Positions 62,991 through 64,000 of a stretch of 64,000 bases of DNA are shown here, one piece after another. The DNA comes from Narthecium ossifragum (taxonomy: Eukaryota > Streptophyta > Magnoliopsida > Dioscoreales > Nartheciaceae). A model generated the notes under the pieces. The model was not told the origin of the DNA. It worked only from the letters and a program-made list of their open reading frames with translations, and did not search any database. The translations under genes and the position numbers were made by a program. Every line of letters starts with the position of its first letter. Position 1 is the first letter of the stretch. The stretch spans positions 21,593,648-21,657,647 of the forward strand of contig OY986967.1 in assembly GCA_963920575.1 (NCBI GenBank). Direction: 5' to 3'.

Positions 62991-63476
62991 ACTTCTTATA
63001 CCTTGTGAAAGTTCAGTCCCTGAGGAAAGAATTTGGTTTTGCATGTAAGACAAAAAATAACAGTCACATGCTGCGGCAAGAATTAAGCTAATGAATTTTT
63101 CCACCCGATAGTTCTTGTTTGCTTAGAATATTTAATATACTGGTTTCTTCCTCGAGCTATATCCTCAAGTATAAGCTCCTAACTGGTATGGGTGTCTGAT
63201 CTCCCATTCATTTTCATCAAATTAATCTTTAATTATTATTTGGCACCGAAAGAAAGCAATTCAAAAACAAAGCATCGACATGCATTTAGACAATCAACAC
63301 TTGGTAAATTGCCCCGTTGTGAACTTGCTCAAAGCAAAAACTGCTTTCTTCCCTCACCCTCACCGTCGATATAGACATTTAATGCAGTTATTAAACATAA
63401 ATCATATCTGCGTATCATTTCTTTTGAAGCACTATTATGATAAAGTAAGCATCATGAGTATGTAATCTGATGAACT
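62991..63476. other. Intergenic sequence
   Basis: AT-rich, no gene or repeat recognised. Confidence 0.45.
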
Positions 63477-64000
63477 CGTGACGTAGAGATCACCACGAGA
63501 TCACCGTTCTTCTCTTAATGGCAGAAGACACCCCTAGGCTCCAATTAATGGCTGGAAAACCCCTTCTTTATTTTCTTAGAATCAACATCAGAAACCCCAG
63601 TTCATGAATACATAGGAATATATAAGCAAACCCTAACCTCACTCACACCCTTAGATCCCCTTACATAAATCCAACGATCACCCTCCTTTCTACTCAATGA
63701 TAAGCAAACTACCTATTCAAACCATAAGCAAACTAGTCCAGCCAACTCTACTAATAAACCAAGTACTCATCCTACATAGCGAGGATTAGGCCTGCGTTCC
63801 CTGATTGGGCGCCGGTTCTCATCATTCTCCCCTCCTTCGACAAAGACCTTGTCCTCAAGGTCCAGCTTGAAATCTGGAAATTGCTGTTGCACCACCCGGA
63901 TATCTTCCCACGTTGCGTCAGCGTCATGTAACCCCTTCCACCTGACCAACGCTTCTGTAACAATTTTACCTCCTTGTTTGATCCAGCGATAATCTTTAAC
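63477..64000 (-). mobile_element. 3' end of a Ty3/Gypsy element entering from the right edge
   Basis: Polyprotein C-terminus on minus (63767-64000) followed by 3' sequence and probably the start of the 3' LTR down to about 63477. A purine-rich AGAAAGGAGGG (minus, near 63690) could be the polypurine tract. The LTR ends were not fixed. Confidence 0.65.
63767..64000 (-). CDS. pol: Gypsy integrase C-terminus with chromodomain, partial
   Basis: Open from the right edge to a TGA at 63767: KDYRWIKQGGKIVTEALVRW, then KGLHDADATWEDI, QQQFPDFKLDLEDKV, an acidic GGENDEN stretch and an Arg/Pro-rich tail RRPIRERRPNPRYVG. The VRWKG...ATWED pattern is the chromodomain of plant chromovirus integrases, which guides insertion by binding histone marks. 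The frame is intact as far as visible, so the element may be recent; the rest is outside the window. Confidence 0.85.
   Translation of the reverse strand, partial: VKDYRWIKQGGKIVTEALVRWKGLHDADATWEDIRVVQQQFPDFKLDLEDKVFVEGGENDENRRPIRERRPNPRYVG

Overview
This is a 64-kb piece of a nuclear genome from a flowering plant. Intron-rich genes with plant-type GT/AG junctions are buried in transposable elements, and there are no operons or ribosome binding sites. A monocot is my best guess, with low confidence. Two real host genes are present. Both were reconstructed by reading exons by eye and checking that codon phase is kept across every junction.

(1) Left three quarters (7.1-47.4 kb, minus strand): an alpha-N-acetylglucosaminidase gene (NAGLU, glycoside hydrolase family 89). 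Fifteen exons encoding about 542 residues are recovered. The last third of the protein is not in the window and probably lies beyond the left edge. The coding part in view is 1.6 kb spread over more than 40 kb, because nearly every long intron holds mobile DNA. Intron 3 holds a complete hAT transposon nested in a retroelement LTR. Intron 7 holds a truncated Gypsy element and three MITE-like elements. Intron 10 holds a small LTR element carrying a piece of hAT gene. Intron 13 holds a deleted hAT copy and a solo LTR. One splice donor (exon 12) reads GA instead of GT.

(2) 51.3-56.3 kb, plus strand: a complete folylpolyglutamate synthase gene (FPGS) of 16 exons and 579 residues, head to head with NAGLU across about 3.9 kb that contains two MITE-like elements and a solo LTR.

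Right end: a 3.2-kb Pack-MULE-like element (57.7-60.9 kb) with inverted repeats over 500 bp long and a 10-bp target duplication. It carries fragments of two unrelated host genes, an ER HSP70 (BiP) and a formin (FH2 domain), and one 170-codon frame reads through both. A third solo LTR follows, and a Ty3/Gypsy polyprotein C-terminus with chromodomain enters from the right edge.

Left end (1-5.1 kb): a decayed hAT copy with an inverted head duplication, its intron filled by three end-to-end MITEs.

One hAT family dominates: an intact 5.0-kb copy (39.8-44.9 kb) with a 1083-codon open four-exon transposase and a perfect 8-bp target duplication, a deletion derivative, a decayed copy, a fragment captured by a retroelement, and about a dozen short non-autonomous relatives sharing CAAGGATT ends and GTGCC/GGCAC-rich subterminal sequence. 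No tRNA, rRNA or CRISPR was seen.
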